Assembly: GCA_947477565.1 (NCBI GenBank)
Contig: CANJUR010000012.1
Coordinates: 35,751-99,750, forward strand
Reading direction: 5' to 3'
DNA length: 64,000 nt
Origin: Deltaproteobacteria bacterium
GTDB taxonomy: Bacteria > Myxococcota_A > Polyangia > Polyangiales > Ga0077539
Shown here one piece after another: positions 62,944-64,000 of the stretch. Made by a program: the position numbers and the translations under genes. The stretch's first letter is position 1, and every line of letters starts with the position of its first letter. The notes below the pieces were generated by a model. The model ran no database searches. It had not been told where the DNA came from and worked only from the letters and a program-made list of their open reading frames with translations.

Positions 62944-63549
62944 ATGCCCCGCCCACCCAAGCCCCGCCGTCGTACCGCCAGCCGCTCACCGAAGGCCAAC
63001 CCAGCCAGTTTCACCCGGCTGGACCTAGACTCGGCCCTCCTCCACGCCAGCCCTGCATTGCGTCGCGCTTTCGAGCTCAGTCACGAGGCGTTGGAACGTC
63101 GCGGCATCCCCCATGTCATCGTGGGAGGGCTCGCTGTCAATGCCTACGGCCACCACTACTCCACGAAGGACGTAGACTACCTCGTCGATGCCACGGACGC
63201 ATTCGACGGATCTCTCGTTCTCACGCACAAACCAGGCGTTCCATTCGAGGTCGGTGGCGTGCAGATCGACTACGTCACCGCGCGGCCTGACTACCCAGAT
63301 GTCGTCTTGCGCGCGATGGCGGACGTCGTCGCAGCGGCTCGCGCGCGACCCGATGTTGTGATGGTCGTTCCCGATTGGTTACTGGTGTGGATGAAGCTCA
63401 ACGCCGGTCGATCCAAGGACGTCGCGGGGATCGAGGGGCTGATCAAGGCCGGTCTCGACGTCGAGAGCGTTCGAGTGGCGCTCGCGCGAGCGGGGGACGA
63501 GCGCGTCGCACGCTTCTTTGAGCGTTGCGTGATGAACGCGGAGGAGTAG
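62944..63549 (+). CDS. Stand-alone nucleotidyltransferase-fold protein
   Basis: A 201-residue protein starting at ATG 62944 after AAAGGA. Basic, Pro-rich first 20 residues precede a nucleotidyltransferase-type core: HVIVGGLAVNAYGHHY and TKDVDYLVD, with the GG pair (61-62) and the metal-binding D76/D78 pattern (DxD), as in AbiEii/DUF6036-type and MNT-type proteins. VQIDYVTARPDYPDV may give the third acidic residue. The C-terminal helices (WLLVWMKLNAGRSKDVAGIEGLI) match the helical part of AbiEii-like proteins. In this superfamily many act as toxins or antitoxins, but no partner gene is evident in the repeat-bracketed segment. Lower local GC and the flanking repeats suggest acquisition. Confidence 0.75.
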   Translation: MPRPPKPRRRTASRSPKANPASFTRLDLDSALLHASPALRRAFELSHEALERRGIPHVIVGGLAVNAYGHHYSTKDVDYLVDATDAFDGSLVLTHKPGVPFEVGGVQIDYVTARPDYPDVVLRAMADVVAAARARPDVVMVVPDWLLVWMKLNAGRSKDVAGIEGLIKAGLDVESVRVALARAGDERVARFFERCVMNAEE

Positions 63550-63679
63550 GTGCCTGCTCGCGGCGGCGACACTTCGACCGCGCCGATAGCGAATCGCGAG
63601 GCCGTGCGCAATCTCTGGCGCATGAACCTGCTGGTGCTGGCGATCAAAGGCATTGTGTGCGGCACCGTTTGTCGAGGTA

Positions 63680-63875
63680 GGCGGATAGGACATCCAACGG
63701 TTCAGGGCGTGAGGAGTCCCCGCCGATCGCCGCCCAGGCGGACGTCGTCGCGGCCCCGTCGGCGGTGCGATCAGCAGGTCCACGGATGACTACTTCGCGT
63801 AATAATCATTCCGTAAATTCGCATACTTAGACAGCATGAAGGCCATGGGGAGGACGGTTCGGACGCTGGATGGCC
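63680..63875. repeat. 196-bp direct repeat, right copy
   Basis: Matches 62585-62780 in the same orientation, with the internal AT-rich block near 63801-63820. Its right end coincides with the point where a TetR-type coding frame becomes recognisable. Its left end follows 130 bases of non-coding DNA after the nucleotidyltransferase gene. Confidence 0.9.
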
Positions 63876-64000
63876 CCCGGCGCGTCGCTCGAACAGATCG
63901 GGGCCGTGCTGAACTTCATGGGCGGCATCGGCGCCTACGACGGATCGCACCTCGGCTGCCTCCTGTGCAACGCGGGCATCGAGCTGGCCCCGACCCTGGA
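63870..64000 (+). pseudogene. TetR-type regulator C-terminal fragment, cut by repeat and window edge
   Basis: From ATG 63870 the frame reads APGASLEQIGAVLNFMGG, then GAYDGSHLGCLLCNAGIELAP and runs off the window. This block with GCLLCNAGIELAP is typical of the C-terminal ligand domain of TetR/AcrR-family repressors. The N-terminal DNA-binding part is absent. Upstream the frame enters the 196-bp repeat and meets a stop (TGA near 63837). The gene therefore looks broken by the repeat. The remainder lies beyond 64000. Confidence 0.55.

Overview
This window is GC-rich, with closely spaced genes on both strands. It most likely comes from a member of the Myxococcota (myxobacteria, probably the Polyangia side); that placement is inferred from gene content. 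The supporting signs are three eukaryote-like Ser/Thr kinases plus a pseudokinase with an FG-GAP ectodomain, proteins ending in a MYXO-CTERM-like tail (Cys motif, hydrophobic stretch, Arg cluster), an MXAN_5187-type protein, many lipoproteins with T/D/P/A-rich linkers, and von Willebrand A and calcium-repeat surface proteins.

Layout. 1-12 kb: the 3'-truncated exonuclease VII large subunit (xseA), a disrupted DUF2330 gene, an ArsA-like ATPase, a two-gene unit (cupredoxin-like secreted protein and MXAN_5187-type sensor), a NAD+-dependent DNA ligase with two C-terminal BRCT domains, and a divergent kinase/pseudokinase pair. 12-26 kb: a SWIM-SNF2 helicase, a tightly overlapping run (small hypothetical, TonB-domain/TonB-receptor fusion, lipoprotein), two further exported proteins, a polytopic spermidine-synthase-like protein and a lipoprotein. 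26-38 kb: sucA followed by a single-domain response regulator, a membrane Ser/Thr kinase divergent from a lytic transglycosylase lipoprotein, and a coupled HEAT-like/degenerate HD-GYP pair. 37.6-38.1 kb: the RNase P RNA gene (rnpB) on the minus strand with its own terminator and a likely promoter. 38-42 kb: a secreted HExxH metalloprotease candidate, small hypotheticals and an IS1182-type transposase remnant. 42-51.8 kb: an NtrC-type regulator facing a three-gene operon joined by 4-bp overlaps (lipoprotein, Ser/Thr kinase, FGE-like lipoprotein), a DsbD-N-like lipoprotein, a Ycf46-type AAA+ ATPase, and a lipoprotein/CPBP protease/VWA lipoprotein run. 51.8-61.8 kb: an orphan ABC permease with a large HEAT-like periplasmic insert, hemW, a PAS histidine kinase, a MYXO-CTERM protein, a TonB-like protein, purEK, and a VWA/calcium-repeat lipoprotein. 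61.8-64 kb: accessory DNA with a second IS1182-type remnant and two 196-bp direct repeats, 1,095 bp apart, that bracket a stand-alone nucleotidyltransferase; the second copy abuts the C-terminal part of a TetR-type regulator.

Housekeeping genes (xseA, ligA, sucA, rnpB, hemW, purE, purK) are interspersed with lineage-specific envelope and signalling genes. No tRNA, rRNA, CRISPR array or complete insertion sequence was recognised. The most unusual items are the FG-GAP receptor pseudokinase paired with an active kinase, the tandem-BRCT ligase, the HEAT-containing ABC permease, the fully overlapping kinase operon and the repeat-bracketed nucleotidyltransferase.
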